Below, piece by piece: positions 35,392-45,195 of a stretch of 64,000 nucleotides of DNA (the stretch's first letter is position 1; each line of letters starts with the position of its first letter). Source of the stretch: Paracoccaceae bacterium (lineage in GTDB: Bacteria > Pseudomonadota > Alphaproteobacteria > Rhodobacterales > Rhodobacteraceae); the NCBI GenBank assembly GCA_024742705.1, contig JANSXZ010000012.1, positions 1-64,000 on the forward strand, in the 5' to 3' direction. The position numbers and the translations under genes were made by a program. The notes beneath the pieces are model-generated. The model made no database searches. It was not told the DNA's origin and was given only the letters and a program-made list of their open reading frames with translations.

Positions 35392-36855
35392 TCATTCGGC
35401 GGCGGTTTTCAGCACGAAGCCTTTTTCGATCATGTCCGCCGGTTTCACGGGGTATTCCCCCGAGAAGCAGGCATCGCAATACTGCGGCTGATCTGCGTTG
35501 CGGCCCTGCGCCTCGCCAACCGCGCGATACAGACCGTCCAGCGATATGAACCGCAGACTGTCCACGGCCAGATGATCGCGCATTTCATCCTCGCTCATGG
35601 TGGCGGCCAGCAGCTTTTCGCGCTGCGGCGTGTCGACACCGTAAAAGCAGGGCCAGGCCGTCGGCGGCGAGGCGATGCGGAAATGCACCTCGGCGGCACC
35701 GGCGTCCAGGATCATCTCCTTGATCTTGCGGCTGGTGGTGCCGCGCACCACGGAATCGTCGACAAGGATCACACGTTTGCCGCGGATCAGCGCGCGGTTC
35801 ACGTTCAGCTTGAGACGCACCCCCATGTTGCGGATCTGTTCGGTGGGTTCGATGAACGTGCGGCCCATGTATTGGTTGCGGATGATCCCCATCGCGTAGG
35901 GGATACCCGATTGCAGCGAAAACCCGATCGCCGCCGGCGTGCCGCTGTCGGGCACCGGGCAGACCAGATCGGCCTCGACCGGCGCTTCCTTGGCCAGTTC
36001 ACGGCCGATCGCCTCACGGGTTTCATAGACCGACCTGCCACCAAGGATACTGTCGGGGCGGCTGAAATAGACGTGTTCGAAGATGCAGAACCGGGGTTTG
36101 CGCCGGCGAAAGGGAAAGTGGCTTTCGATTTCGTTGCCGGCGGTGGCGACGATCATCTCGCCGGGTTCGATCTCGCGGACGAAGTCCGCGCCGATGATGT
36201 CCAGCGCACAGGTTTCGGAACTGAGCACCCATCCGTCGTCGCCCACCTTGCCCAGAACCAGAGGCCGCACACCCAGCGGATCGCGCACCCCGATCAGCTT
36301 GGTCCGGGTCATGGCGACAACGGAGAACGCGCCCTCGACGCGGCGCAGCGCGTCTTCCATGCGTTCGGGGATGTTGCGTTGCAGGCTGCGCGCCATCAGG
36401 TGGATGATGCATTCGCTGTCGGAAGACGACTGGAAGATCGAACCGCGTTCGATCAGCTCGCGCCTCAACGCATCGGCATTGGTGATGTTGCCATTATGCG
36501 CGATCGCCGCGCCGCCCATCGAGAATTCGCCGAAGAACGGCTGGACGTCGCGGATCGCCGTCTGCCCCTTCGAGCCTGCGGTGGAATAGCGCACATGCCC
36601 GATGGCCAGCGGGCCGGGCAGGGTTTCCATGATCTTTTCCGAGGTGAAGGTGTCGCGCACATATCCGAACCGGCGGGCCGAATTGAAGCCGTGTTCGGGA
36701 TCGTGGCTGACGATGCCGCCTGCCTCCTGGCCCCGGTGTTGCAGCGCGTGAAGTCCCAGCGCGACGAAGGTCGATGCGTCCTTGACGCCGACAACGCCGA
36801 AGATACCGCATTCCTCGCGCAGCTTGTCGTCGTCGAAGGGATGGGAGGGCGGCAT
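35392..36855 (-). CDS. purF: Amidophosphoribosyltransferase
   Basis: First committed enzyme of purine synthesis, making phosphoribosylamine from PRPP and glutamine. 487 residues. A short propeptide (MPPSHPFDDDKLREE) precedes nucleophile Cys16 in ECGIFGVVG. The glutaminase domain has HRGQEAGGI and IGHVRYSTAGS; the phosphoribosyltransferase domain has VCPVPDSGTPAAIGF and the PRPP loop VILVDDSVVRGTTS. ATG at 36853-36855 chosen; an in-frame TTG a few codons upstream is less likely. A large perfect hairpin separates it from cvpA, so it probably has its own promoter in the 110 bases between. Confidence 0.97.
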   Translation of the reverse strand: MPPSHPFDDDKLREECGIFGVVGVKDASTFVALGLHALQHRGQEAGGIVSHDPEHGFNSARRFGYVRDTFTSEKIMETLPGPLAIGHVRYSTAGSKGQTAIRDVQPFFGEFSMGGAAIAHNGNITNADALRRELIERGSIFQSSSDSECIIHLMARSLQRNIPERMEDALRRVEGAFSVVAMTRTKLIGVRDPLGVRPLVLGKVGDDGWVLSSETCALDIIGADFVREIEPGEMIVATAGNEIESHFPFRRRKPRFCIFEHVYFSRPDSILGGRSVYETREAIGRELAKEAPVEADLVCPVPDSGTPAAIGFSLQSGIPYAMGIIRNQYMGRTFIEPTEQIRNMGVRLKLNVNRALIRGKRVILVDDSVVRGTTSRKIKEMILDAGAAEVHFRIASPPTAWPCFYGVDTPQREKLLAATMSEDEMRDHLAVDSLRFISLDGLYRAVGEAQGRNADQPQYCDACFSGEYPVKPADMIEKGFVLKTAAE

Positions 36856-36964
36856 GATGGCGTCGGACAATGGGCAGCTCCGAATCCGTTGGTGAGGCAA
36901 GCACCGCTATAGTGCGTGCGCCGGCGTGTGTCACGAAAAGATCATACAGGGCGCACCGGGTAAA

Positions 36965-37007
36965 CCCCGCGCGATCCGGCCCGGCACCGCGGCCGGATCG
37001 CGCGGGG
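36965..37007 (-). terminator. Perfect 17-bp hairpin between cvpA and purF
   Basis: CCCCGCGCGATCCGGCC (36965-36981) and its exact reverse complement (36991-37007) flank a 9-base loop. It lies 42 bases after the cvpA stop on the minus strand. A short TTTA, not a long T-run, follows on that strand, so termination may be partly factor-assisted. This is the longest perfect inverted repeat in the window. Confidence 0.7.
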
Positions 37008-37049
37008 TGTCTCGGGTGGATGCGATGAAACCCTGTGCGCCGAGATGGC

Positions 37050-37604
37050 TCAGCCGCCGCAGTTGCCCACCAGTTGTTCGTATTGCGCGGTGATCCAGCT
37101 GAGCGCCTGTTCGGGGTCGCGGTCTTCGATCTGGCCTGTGAGCCGGGAAAACACCTGCGCCGAACGGCTGTCATCGACAATCGCGAAGCTCTGGCCCGTC
37201 ATCACCGTGTCGTAGACGAAGAACCCGATGGCAACCAGAAGGATGCCCCGCGCGACGCCGAAGATGAATCCCATGCCCTGATCCACCCCGCCCAGCGCCG
37301 AGCGTTGCACCAGCGCCGAAAACAGCGGTGTGAAGAACGACACCACGATCAGCGCAACGGCGAAGACCGCCGCGAAGGCGCCGATAATGCTCAGTTCGCA
37401 ACTGTCGGCGATGAATTCACCGATGACGGGGATTTCCTTGACCAGCGGTTCCACCTGCGGGGCGAACAGAAAGGCCAGTATGGCGGCGGCGATCCATCCC
37501 GCGATGGCCATGCCCTCGCGCACCAGACCGCGCGAATAGGCAAGCAAGGCCGACAGAATGATGATCACGGCAACCACGCCGTCGATGATGGTGAAACCTT
37601 CCAT
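37050..37604 (-). CDS. cvpA: CvpA-family membrane protein
   Basis: Inner-membrane protein of 184 residues with four hydrophobic helices (about 7-24, 28-47, 67-92, 108-127) and a soluble C-terminal part ending YEQLVGNCGG. The start GFTIIDGVVAVIIILSALLAYSRGLVRE is the CvpA signature. The family is linked to colicin V production and envelope integrity; the biochemical role is unknown. It sits between radA and purF, a common arrangement for cvpA-purF, here with a strong hairpin before purF. 24 bases downstream of radA. Confidence 0.92.
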   Translation of the reverse strand: MEGFTIIDGVVAVIIILSALLAYSRGLVREGMAIAGWIAAAILAFLFAPQVEPLVKEIPVIGEFIADSCELSIIGAFAAVFAVALIVVSFFTPLFSALVQRSALGGVDQGMGFIFGVARGILLVAIGFFVYDTVMTGQSFAIVDDSRSAQVFSRLTGQIEDRDPEQALSWITAQYEQLVGNCGG

Positions 37605-37628
37605 AGGGTGCCCTGTCTTTTCCTGCTG

Positions 37629-38993
37629 TCAGCCCGCGCCAAACACCTCGCCCACGAACCCTGTCAGATCGCCCGGTCTGGTCAAGACCATTCCGTTCCC
37701 TGCACCCGTCTTGCCGCCCGCTGGCGCGATGGCTGCGGTGAAACCAAGTTTTTGCGCTTCTTTCAACCTGTTTTCGGTTTGTGGCGCCGGCCGCAACGCC
37801 CCGGACAGGCTGATTTCGCCAAAGACGACGGTTTCGGCGGGCAGCGCGGCGTCTTCGCGCGCGCTCAGAAGGGCCGCGGCCACTGCCAGATCGGCGGCGG
37901 GTTCGGAGATTTTCAGCCCGCCGGCGACATTCAGATAGACGTCGAGCCCGGTGAACGGGATGCCGCAGCGCGCCTCGAGCACCGCAAGGATCATCGCAAG
38001 GCGGCTGCCGTCCCAGCCGACCACCGCGCGGCGTGGCTGGGCGTGCGGCGAAGGCGCGACCAGCGCCTGCAATTCCACCAGCACCGGCCGGGTGCCTTCG
38101 ATGCCCGCGAACACAACCGATCCCGCGCTGGGCGTGCCGCGTTCCGACAAGAACAGCGCCGAGGGGTTCAGCACCTCGGCCAGCCCCATGCCGGTCATTT
38201 CGAACACGCCGATTTCATCGGCCGGGCCAAAGCGGTTCTTGACCGCGCGCAGGATCCGGAACTGATGGCCGCGCTCGCCTTCGAAATACAGCACCGTATC
38301 GACCATGTGTTCCACCACGCGCGGCCCGGCGATCTGGCCGTCCTTTGTGACGTGGCCCACCAGCACGACCGACACGCCGCGTTCCTTGGCAAAGCGCGTC
38401 AGCTCATGCGCCGCGGCGCGCACCTGGCTGACCGATCCGGGCGCGCTTTCGACATTGTCGGACCACATCGTCTGGATCGAATCGATGATTGCCAGCGCCG
38501 GGCGTTCGGCTTCCAGCGTGGTCAGGATATCGCGCAGGTTGGTTTCCGCGGCCAGCCGCACCGGCGCATCCGACAGGCCCAGCCGCTGCGCGCGCATCCG
38601 CACCTGCGCCGATGCTTCCTCGCCGCTTACATACACCGTCGGCAGGCCCGCACGGGCAAAGGCCGCGGCCGCCTGCAACAGCAGCGTCGATTTGCCGATG
38701 CCCGGATCGCCACCGACCAGAACCGCCGAGGCCGGCACCAGGCCTCCGCCCAGCACGCGGTCCAGCTCGCCCAGGCCGGAACGGGTGCGCGGCGGCGGCG
38801 TTTCGCGGGTGTCGAGGCCGCTCAGCGCCACCGGATTGCCGCGCCGGCCGCCCAGGGTTTTCGAAGCCGGCCCCGAACTCAGCGGCTTTACCTCGCTCAG
38901 CGTGTTCCAGGCGCCGCAGCCATCGCACTGGCCCGACCATTTGGAAAAGCTGGCGGCGCAATCGGCGCATTGGAACGTTCTGGATTTTGCCAT
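37629..38993 (-). CDS. radA: DNA repair protein RadA (Sms)
   Basis: Branch-migration ATPase acting in recombination and repair, 454 residues. An N-terminal zinc finger has Cys9, Cys12, Cys23 and Cys26 (QCADCAASF, GQCDGCG). The RecA-like core follows, with Walker A GGDPGIGKST near 97-106, YVSGEEASAQVRMRA near 129, Walker B PALAIIDSIQT near 174, and the RadA-specific KNRFG motif near 253. The C-terminal domain is Lon protease-like (about 285-450). All elements are intact. Followed by cvpA after 24 bases. Confidence 0.96.
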   Translation of the reverse strand: MAKSRTFQCADCAASFSKWSGQCDGCGAWNTLSEVKPLSSGPASKTLGGRRGNPVALSGLDTRETPPPRTRSGLGELDRVLGGGLVPASAVLVGGDPGIGKSTLLLQAAAAFARAGLPTVYVSGEEASAQVRMRAQRLGLSDAPVRLAAETNLRDILTTLEAERPALAIIDSIQTMWSDNVESAPGSVSQVRAAAHELTRFAKERGVSVVLVGHVTKDGQIAGPRVVEHMVDTVLYFEGERGHQFRILRAVKNRFGPADEIGVFEMTGMGLAEVLNPSALFLSERGTPSAGSVVFAGIEGTRPVLVELQALVAPSPHAQPRRAVVGWDGSRLAMILAVLEARCGIPFTGLDVYLNVAGGLKISEPAADLAVAAALLSAREDAALPAETVVFGEISLSGALRPAPQTENRLKEAQKLGFTAAIAPAGGKTGAGNGMVLTRPGDLTGFVGEVFGAG

Positions 38994-39038
38994 GCCCGCT
39001 TGTGCCCCAGCCTCTGTCCCGGTGCAAGCGGCGGCCGC

Positions 39039-39785
39039 CTAGCGGACCGCTTCGATCGGCCCGTCGGCCCGCCCGTTGATGAATTGCGACAGGTAGGGAT
39101 CGTCCGCCGCGTCCATCCCGGCCACCGGCCCGGTCCACTGGATCACGCCATCATGCAGCATCGCCACCCGGTCGGCAATCGCGCGCACGCTGCTCATGTC
39201 GTGGGTGATGGTCATCGCGGTGGCTCCCATTTCCACGACGATCTCACGGATCAGGTCGTTGATCACGCCGGCCATGATCGGATCGAGCCCGGTTGTGGGT
39301 TCGTCGAAGAAGATGATCTCGGGCTCGGCGGCGATGGCCCGCGCCAGCCCCACGCGCTTTTGCATCCCGCCCGACAGCTCGGATGGAAACCGGTCGGCGA
39401 CCTCGGGCTTCAGCCCGACGCGGCGCAGTTTTTCGATTGCGATGGCGCGAGCCTCGTCGACGGGGCGCTTCAGCGATCCGCGCAGCAGCCGGAACGCGAC
39501 ATTCTGCCAGACGCTGAGCGAATCGAACAGCGCGGCGCCCTGGAACAGCATCCCGAAGCGCGCGAGGAACGCGTCGCGGTCGCCGGTGCGGATGTCCTGG
39601 CCATCGACGAGGATGCGCCCGGCGTCGGGGCGGATCAGCCCCAGCACGCATTTCAGCGCCACGCTCTTGCCGGTTCCGGAACCGCCGATGATCACCATCG
39701 AGGACCCGCGCGCGATCTCGAGAGACATGCCGCGCAGCACCCGGTTGGGGCCAAACCGCTTGTGGACATCCTGCATTACGATCAT
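39039..39785 (-). CDS. mlaF: MlaF-type ABC transporter ATP-binding protein
   Basis: ATPase of the Mla/MCE lipid-transport complex, 248 residues. Walker A GGSGTGKS is at 34-41, the signature LSGGMQKRVGLARA near 137-150, Walker B EIIFFDEPTTGLDP near 155-168, and the H-loop is in TITHDMSS. The Met in LSGGMQKR is typical of MlaF. It keeps outer-membrane lipid asymmetry with MlaE and an MCE-domain partner. The start overlaps the mlaE stop (ATGA). No mlaD, mlaB or mlaC gene follows; radA comes next after 45 bases. Confidence 0.92.
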   Translation of the reverse strand: MIVMQDVHKRFGPNRVLRGMSLEIARGSSMVIIGGSGTGKSVALKCVLGLIRPDAGRILVDGQDIRTGDRDAFLARFGMLFQGAALFDSLSVWQNVAFRLLRGSLKRPVDEARAIAIEKLRRVGLKPEVADRFPSELSGGMQKRVGLARAIAAEPEIIFFDEPTTGLDPIMAGVINDLIREIVVEMGATAMTITHDMSSVRAIADRVAMLHDGVIQWTGPVAGMDAADDPYLSQFINGRADGPIEAVR

Positions 39786-40567
39786 AGCGAGAAGAACACC
39801 CCTGTCAGGACGAAATTCGCCGCCAGGATCAACACCGCCGCCGCCTCGACCGACGATTTGGTGGCGCGGCCCACACCCTGGGCGCCGCGCCCCGAATTCA
39901 TCCCGAAATAACAGCCCATCACCGTGGCGATACCACCGAAGGCACAGCCCTTGGCAAGGCTCGACAGGATGTCGCGCGGTTCAAGGAAATCGACCGTATT
40001 GGCGAGGTAGGCCGCCGGATTGAACCCCAGGTTCTGCACCGCCACCGCATAGCCGCCGAAGATGCCGATCACGTCGCCCACGCCCACCAGAACCGGCACC
40101 GTCAGCAATCCGGCGATCACCCGCGGCACCACCAGGTACTTCATCGGATGCGTCGACAGCGTGACCAGCGCGTCGATCTGTTCGGTTACCTTCATGGTGG
40201 CGATTTCCGCCGCGATCGACGATGTGACGCGCGCCGCGATCATCAGGCCCACCAGCACCGGGCCCAGTTCGCGCACCATGCCGATGGCGACGATCTGGGG
40301 CACCACCGCTTCGGCGTTGAAACGCGCGCCGCCGGCATAGATCTGCAACGCCAGCGCGCCGCCGGTGAACAGCGCCGTCAGCCCGACCACCGGCAGCGAC
40401 AACCACCCCACATGCAACAGCGCATGGCCCAGTTCGCGCGGATAGAACGGCGGCCGCAGCATGTGCCCGGCGGCGGTGCCGGCAAAGATCGCCACCCGCC
40501 CCAGCGCGGCCAGCAAGGCGATCGCCATCCGCCCGATGTGCGCCAGCGGCCGTGCGGCAGGGTTCAC
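39782..40567 (-). CDS. mlaE: MlaE-type ABC transporter permease
   Basis: Lipid-transport permease of 261 residues with five to six helices and the MlaE/DUF140 signature: [18 protein letters not shown] near 97-114, [14 protein letters not shown] near 120-133, and the [16 protein letters not shown] segment near 145-160. Near the C-terminus is [25 protein letters not shown] start overlapping the alr stop (GTGA), so it is coupled to alanine racemase translation. Together with mlaF it forms the membrane and motor part of a phospholipid transporter. Confidence 0.92.
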   Translation of the reverse strand: MNPAARPLAHIGRMAIALLAALGRVAIFAGTAAGHMLRPPFYPRELGHALLHVGWLSLPVVGLTALFTGGALALQIYAGGARFNAEAVVPQIVAIGMVRELGPVLVGLMIAARVTSSIAAEIATMKVTEQIDALVTLSTHPMKYLVVPRVIAGLLTVPVLVGVGDVIGIFGGYAVAVQNLGFNPAAYLANTVDFLEPRDILSSLAKGCAFGGIATVMGCYFGMNSGRGAQGVGRATKSSVEAAAVLILAANFVLTGVFFSL

Positions 40568-41613
40568 TCGGTATACCTGCGCGCATAGCGCGCGCCCATC
40601 GATGTCAGAATTTCGTAACCGATGGTTTCCGCATAGCCGGCCAGATCGTCAACCGTTTGATAGGTGTTGAGGATGGTCACACTGGCCGGATCGCGGTTCA
40701 GATCGGTGATGTCGGCGGTGATCAGGTCCATCGACACCCGCCCGACGATCTGGCAGGGCACACCATCGGCGTAGACGGTGGCCCGCCGCCCGCTCATGGC
40801 GCGAATCAGACCGTCGGCATAGCCGGCCGAAATCGTGGCGATGCGGCTGTCGCGGGGGGCGGTCCAGCTGTTGCCATAACCGACGGTTTCACCGGCCATC
40901 ACCGTGCGCACCTGGATCACCGGCAGATCCAGCGTGACCACCGCGCCCGCATCCTCGAACGGGGCGCCGCCATAGAGCCCGACGCCGGGACGTGTCAGAT
41001 CGAAATGGTAATCCTGCCCCAACAGGATGCCGCCCGTCGCCGCCAGCGAAAGCGGTACATCGCAATCTGCGGTCAGTTCGCGAAAGGTGCGCAACTGGAT
41101 GCGGTTCATCGGGTGGCCCTGATCGTCGGCGCAGGCGAGGTGCGACATCAGCAGAACCGGGTTTTGCGCCAGCGCGATGTCACGCAGCGCTGCCCATTCG
41201 CCGGGTTCCATGCCCAGACGGTTCATGCCGGTGTCAAGCTGCACGCCGAAGGGTTGGTCGGGGATCGATTCGACATGGCGCACCATCTGATCCACCGAAT
41301 TCAGCATCGGGATCAGATCGGCGTCGCGGATCAGCGCCGTGTCGCCCTCCATATGGCCCGAGAACACCGCGATCACCACATCCGGGCCCAGCACCTTGCG
41401 CAGCGCGACACCTTCCTGGGCGACGGCAACGAAGAATTGCCGCGCGCCGGCTGCGGCCAGCGCGCTGGCCACGCGCCCGGCACCCAGGCCATAGCCATCG
41501 GCCTTGACCACCGCCGCGGTGTCGCAGTCGGTCATTGCGTCCAGCGCCAGCCAGTTCTGGACCAGCGCGCCAAGGTCGATCGTCAGGGTACCCGTGCTCA
41601 TGGGTGCGTTCAT
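40564..41613 (-). CDS. alr: Alanine racemase
   Basis: PLP enzyme interconverting L- and D-alanine for peptidoglycan, 349 residues. PLP-binding Lys37 is in [11 protein letters not shown]. The second catalytic Tyr is in [11 protein letters not shown] near 251-261, GMNRLGM near 124 gives the substrate-site Arg, and [17 protein letters not shown] near 289-305 the dimer-interface motif. I placed the start at 41611-41613; the long open region upstream is Arg-rich and overlaps the next gene. Coupled to mlaE downstream; 19 bases after the 2OG oxygenase gene. Confidence 0.94.
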   Translation of the reverse strand: MNAPMSTGTLTIDLGALVQNWLALDAMTDCDTAAVVKADGYGLGAGRVASALAAAGARQFFVAVAQEGVALRKVLGPDVVIAVFSGHMEGDTALIRDADLIPMLNSVDQMVRHVESIPDQPFGVQLDTGMNRLGMEPGEWAALRDIALAQNPVLLMSHLACADDQGHPMNRIQLRTFRELTADCDVPLSLAATGGILLGQDYHFDLTRPGVGLYGGAPFEDAGAVVTLDLPVIQVRTVMAGETVGYGNSWTAPRDSRIATISAGYADGLIRAMSGRRATVYADGVPCQIVGRVSMDLITADITDLNRDPASVTILNTYQTVDDLAGYAETIGYEILTSMGARYARRYTE

Positions 41614-41632
41614 GACATGGGCGCGGCGGGCG

Positions 41633-42586
41633 TCAAGAGGAAAGCCGCCCCGCCGTGCGCGGCTTGTGCGCCTCGTACCCCGCCTGAAGTTCGGCGCGCA
41701 GAAATTCGCCGAAAACCAGCGGGTCGAAACGCGGCGTGCCGGTGCCGGGCAGAGGGGCCACGACCGTGTGAACATGTGGATCGAAGAAGAACGGGCACGA
41801 AAACCGCGCACGCCCCGACAGGTTGATCACCCGGTGCGGCGTGGCCCGCAGCCGGCCGTTGGTCATGCGTTGCAGCATCTGCCCCACGTTGACAACGAAG
41901 CTGCCGGGCAGCGCCGGCGCGTCGACCCACGCGCCGGCCGGGGTGCGCACCTGCAAGCCGCCGGCGTCGTCCTGGGCCAGAAGCGTCAGCGCGCCGAAAT
42001 CCACATGCGGCGCCGAGCCGTACAGATCCCCGGGGCGATCCGGTGGCGCCGGCGGGTAATGCAGCAGCCGCAGCCAGATCGTCGGTTCGTCAAAGGGCCG
42101 CATCGCGTCGGGATCGGTGACGCCCGCCGCTTCGAAGGCAACGCCGAGGATCTGCCGCGCCAGCCCCGAAAGGGCCCCGACACAGGTTTCAAGCGCCGGG
42201 CGGAAGCCGGGCAGGTCGGGCCACTGGTTCGGACCCGACAGGTAGGTGTCGGGGCGGGCCACTCGATCCTCGCGCATCATCATGAAGCTGGCCGACTGGT
42301 TCGGCCGGGTGACACGGGCCAGTTCGGTGGTCACATCGGTGGATGTGCCCAGCGGGATATAGCCGCGGTGCGCCTCGTTCACCGCCACCTCCATTTTTTC
42401 CGCAAGGGGCCGGGCATGGAACCGAACGGAGGCGTCGAAGACATCGTCGATGATCCGCTGCGCGACACCGTGGTTGACCACATAGCCAAAGCCGGTGCCG
42501 CCGTAGGCCCGGCGAAACGCCTCGGTCAGCCGGGGCCGGGGCCAGGCCATGTCGATCACCGGGATTTCAGTGAATTCCCCGGTCAT
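41633..42586 (-). CDS. 2-oxoglutarate/Fe(II)-dependent oxygenase (isopenicillin-N-synthase-like)
   Basis: Oxygenase of 317 residues with the DIOX_N domain ([13 protein letters not shown] at 8-20, [10 protein letters not shown] at 32-41) and the C-terminal iron domain. Iron ligands are His194 and Asp196 ([12 protein letters not shown]) and His251 (ATPHRVIN). The 2OG-binding Arg261-x-Ser263 is in [10 protein letters not shown]. The complete set indicates an active oxygenase. The substrate is unknown; bacterial relatives include ethylene-forming and small-molecule hydroxylases. It stands 12 bases after a VWA-protein gene and 19 before alr. Confidence 0.9.
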   Translation of the reverse strand: MTGEFTEIPVIDMAWPRPRLTEAFRRAYGGTGFGYVVNHGVAQRIIDDVFDASVRFHARPLAEKMEVAVNEAHRGYIPLGTSTDVTTELARVTRPNQSASFMMMREDRVARPDTYLSGPNQWPDLPGFRPALETCVGALSGLARQILGVAFEAAGVTDPDAMRPFDEPTIWLRLLHYPPAPPDRPGDLYGSAPHVDFGALTLLAQDDAGGLQVRTPAGAWVDAPALPGSFVVNVGQMLQRMTNGRLRATPHRVINLSGRARFSCPFFFDPHVHTVVAPLPGTGTPRFDPLVFGEFLRAELQAGYEAHKPRTAGRLSS

Positions 42587-42598
42587 CGGGCAGCGGCG

Positions 42599-43402
42599 TC
42601 AGGGATAGTCAAAGTACATCCTGTTGCGTTCCCAAAGGTCTTCGCCGACCATGCAATTGTAGGGCGCGGGTGGCACATATTGCACCGGCACCGCCGTGGC
42701 CGGCGCCAAAGCCGGTGCCGCGCCGATTTCCAGAACCAGCTTGCGCCGCACGGCCATCGCGAATTCATCCCAATGCAGCACCGGGATCACGAAGGCGCCG
42801 GGGCCGCCGATCACGCAGCGTTCGTAATAGACATCCAGGTCGGGGATGCCCCAGCGTTCGGAAAACGCATCCTGCGTCATCAGTGGCAGGCCGTTGATGG
42901 TGAACCCGCGATCCAGAACCGCGGCGCGGGCGCGCAACACCGGGCGGCCCTGGTTGTTGGGGCCGTCCCCCGACACATCGATCACGCGGCGGTAGCTGGT
43001 GAACCCGTTGTCGGCAAAACTGTCGGCGGCATAGAGCAACGCCCCCGAAATCGACGTGCGCCGCATCCCGTCGTCGAAATGCGCGGTGATCCTGCCGGCC
43101 ACGGCGGCGGCCGACTCGGCGCTGTCGATCAACGTCCAGGGCACCACCACCGATTGCGCGTGTTCGCCCGCCCATTCCACATATGTCACCGCGATCCGGC
43201 CGATCATTCCGTTGCGGACCGCGCCCAGAACCTCGTCCGAGGTCAGCGCCGAAGCATAGCCGCGCCGCTGGATCTCAAGCTCGACGGGCGACATTGATCG
43301 CGACACGTCGACCGCAAGGAAAAGCTGCACGTCCACCTCGACATCGCGGGCGATGGCCGGCAGCGACCAGACAAGAAAGACAAGGGCGAGAACGATGCGC
43401 AT
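42599..43402 (-). CDS. DUF1194 / von Willebrand factor A domain protein, exported
   Basis: Protein of 267 residues with a signal peptide (MRIVLALVFLVWSLPAIARD, cleavage near 19). A VWA domain begins at once: LFLAVDVSRSMSPVE with the metal-adhesion motif DVSRS (DxSxS) at 32-36, the conserved Thr in RRTSISGALLYAA near 129, and Asp in VIDVSGDGPNN near 159. This matches DUF1194, a periplasmic VWA family common in Rhodobacteraceae, role unknown. ATG at 43400-43402 gives the clean signal peptide. Confidence 0.88.
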   Translation of the reverse strand: MRIVLALVFLVWSLPAIARDVEVDVQLFLAVDVSRSMSPVELEIQRRGYASALTSDEVLGAVRNGMIGRIAVTYVEWAGEHAQSVVVPWTLIDSAESAAAVAGRITAHFDDGMRRTSISGALLYAADSFADNGFTSYRRVIDVSGDGPNNQGRPVLRARAAVLDRGFTINGLPLMTQDAFSERWGIPDLDVYYERCVIGGPGAFVIPVLHWDEFAMAVRRKLVLEIGAAPALAPATAVPVQYVPPAPYNCMVGEDLWERNRMYFDYP

Positions 43403-43491
43403 GACGGTATTTCGCCCGATAGCGCACCGGCCTGTCAATCCGTTCCCACGCGATTGTGTCCGACGCCCGGCCTTCCGCCCGCCGGGTGCCT

Positions 43492-44994
43492 TCAGAACCC
43501 GACGTCGGCGTCGTTGTCGACCTGTTGCCAGGGTTTCACCAGGTTGCCGAAGCGGGTGAACCGGCCCTCGAAGCTCAGCTCGATCGATCCGATGGGCCCG
43601 TGGCGCTGTTTGCCGATGATCACCTCGGCCTTGCCGTGCAGACGCTCCATGCGCTCCTGCCAGCTGGCCATTTCGTCCAGACGGTCGTCGGACGGTTTCT
43701 CGCGTTCGGCATAGTATTCCTCGCGGAACACGAACATCACCACATCGGCATCCTGTTCGATGGATCCCGATTCGCGCAGGTCGGACAGCTGCGGGCGCTT
43801 GTCCTCGCGATTTTCCACCTGCCGGCTGAGCTGGGACAGCGCGATCACCGGAATGTCGAGTTCCTTGGCAATGGCCTTGAGGCCCTGGGTGATCTCGCTG
43901 ACCTCGTTGACGCGGCTGTCCTTGGCCGATGCCGGACGCACCAGTTGAAGGTAGTCCACGATCAGCACGTCCAGGCCATGCGTCCGCTTCAGCCTGCGCG
44001 CGCGCGCGGCCAGTTGGCTGATCGGCAGGGCGGGCGTGTCGTCGATGAACAGCGGGCAGGCCTCGAGCGATTTGGCGGCCTCGACGAACCTGCGGAATTC
44101 CGGTTCGGTCAGGTCGCCCCGGCGGATCTGTTCGCTGGGCACCTCCGAGGCCTCGGACAGGATGCGCGCGGCCAGCTGTTCGGCGCTCATTTCCAGGCTG
44201 TAGAAGCCGACCACGCCGCCATCCACCGTGCCGGTCGACCCATCGGTCAATTGCCCGCGCTTGTAGGCGCGCGCGATGTTGAATGCGATATTGGTGGCCA
44301 GCGATGTCTTGCCCATCGACGGCCGCCCGGCCAGGATCAGAAGGTCTGACCGGTGCAGCCCGCCCAGCTTCTTGTCCATGTCGATCAGCCCGGTCGACAC
44401 CCCCGAAAGACCGCCCTGCCGCTGGTAGGCGGCGTTGGCGACGTTGACGGCATCCGTCACCGCGCGCAGGAAGCTCTGAAAGCCGCTGTCGGTCTGGCCC
44501 TGCTCGCTGAGCTTGTAGAGCTGCTGTTCGGCCTCGACAATCTGCTCGCGCGGCTCCGAGGCCACATCGACCTTGGCTGCCTTGGCGCTGATGTCTCGGC
44601 CCAGCCCGATCAACTGGCGGCGAATGGCCAGATCATAGATCATCTGCGCGTAGTCGCGCACCGCGAAGGCGCTGATCGCGGCCCCCGCCAGCCGCGCCAG
44701 ATAGGCCGGGCCGCCCAGTTCCGCGAGGCCGGCATCGTCCTCCATGAAGGATTTCACCGTGACCGGCGAGGCCAGCGCGTTCTTGGCGATGCGGCTGGCG
44801 CAGATCTCGTAGATGCGCGCGTGCACCGGATCGTAGAAATGGCCCGAATGGATGATCGACGCGATGCGGTCGTAGACGTCGTTGTTTGTCAGGATCGCGC
44901 CCAGAAGCTGCTGTTCGGCCTCGATGGAATGGGGAAGTGCGTCTGCAGTGCCGTCGCCGTCGGCGGACGCGCCGAAGCTGGTGATCTCGTTCAT
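43492..44994 (-). CDS. dnaB: Replicative DNA helicase
   Basis: Hexameric helicase of the replication fork, 500 residues. The N-terminal collar domain begins near residue 20 (PHSIEAEQQLLGAILTNNDVYDRI). The RecA-like motor has Walker A ILAGRPSMGKTS near 221-232, Walker B LDVLIVDYLQLV near 330-341, motif IV SQLSRQVENREDKRP with the arginine-containing loop near 372-386, and DVVMFVFREEYY near 405. Uninterrupted, with no intein. It lies downstream of pyrE with a 200-base gap. Confidence 0.97.
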   Translation of the reverse strand: MNEITSFGASADGDGTADALPHSIEAEQQLLGAILTNNDVYDRIASIIHSGHFYDPVHARIYEICASRIAKNALASPVTVKSFMEDDAGLAELGGPAYLARLAGAAISAFAVRDYAQMIYDLAIRRQLIGLGRDISAKAAKVDVASEPREQIVEAEQQLYKLSEQGQTDSGFQSFLRAVTDAVNVANAAYQRQGGLSGVSTGLIDMDKKLGGLHRSDLLILAGRPSMGKTSLATNIAFNIARAYKRGQLTDGSTGTVDGGVVGFYSLEMSAEQLAARILSEASEVPSEQIRRGDLTEPEFRRFVEAAKSLEACPLFIDDTPALPISQLAARARRLKRTHGLDVLIVDYLQLVRPASAKDSRVNEVSEITQGLKAIAKELDIPVIALSQLSRQVENREDKRPQLSDLRESGSIEQDADVVMFVFREEYYAEREKPSDDRLDEMASWQERMERLHGKAEVIIGKQRHGPIGSIELSFEGRFTRFGNLVKPWQQVDNDADVGF

Positions 44995-45195
44995 GCTGCC
45001 CTCGGTTTTCTGCGGACCCCGACTTAGCCGCGCCGGCCCGCGCGGTGCAACGTGTATATCCTGTGGACGGGCTGTGGAAAACTTCCGCCCCGATGCGGCC
45101 CGTGCCGCACACGCATCATGTTGCCATCAACGCGGTGCGACGGTCAACATCTTGTGTGACGCGGGATCGCGTCGTGGCACGCCTGCGACAGCGGG

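Noticed and set aside
45050-45080. Two TGTGGA blocks upstream of dnaB that look like DnaA boxes.
   Set aside because: Neither matches the TTATCCACA consensus fully (TGTGGACGG and TGTGGAAAA), they are only two, and no origin-type AT-rich region is present.
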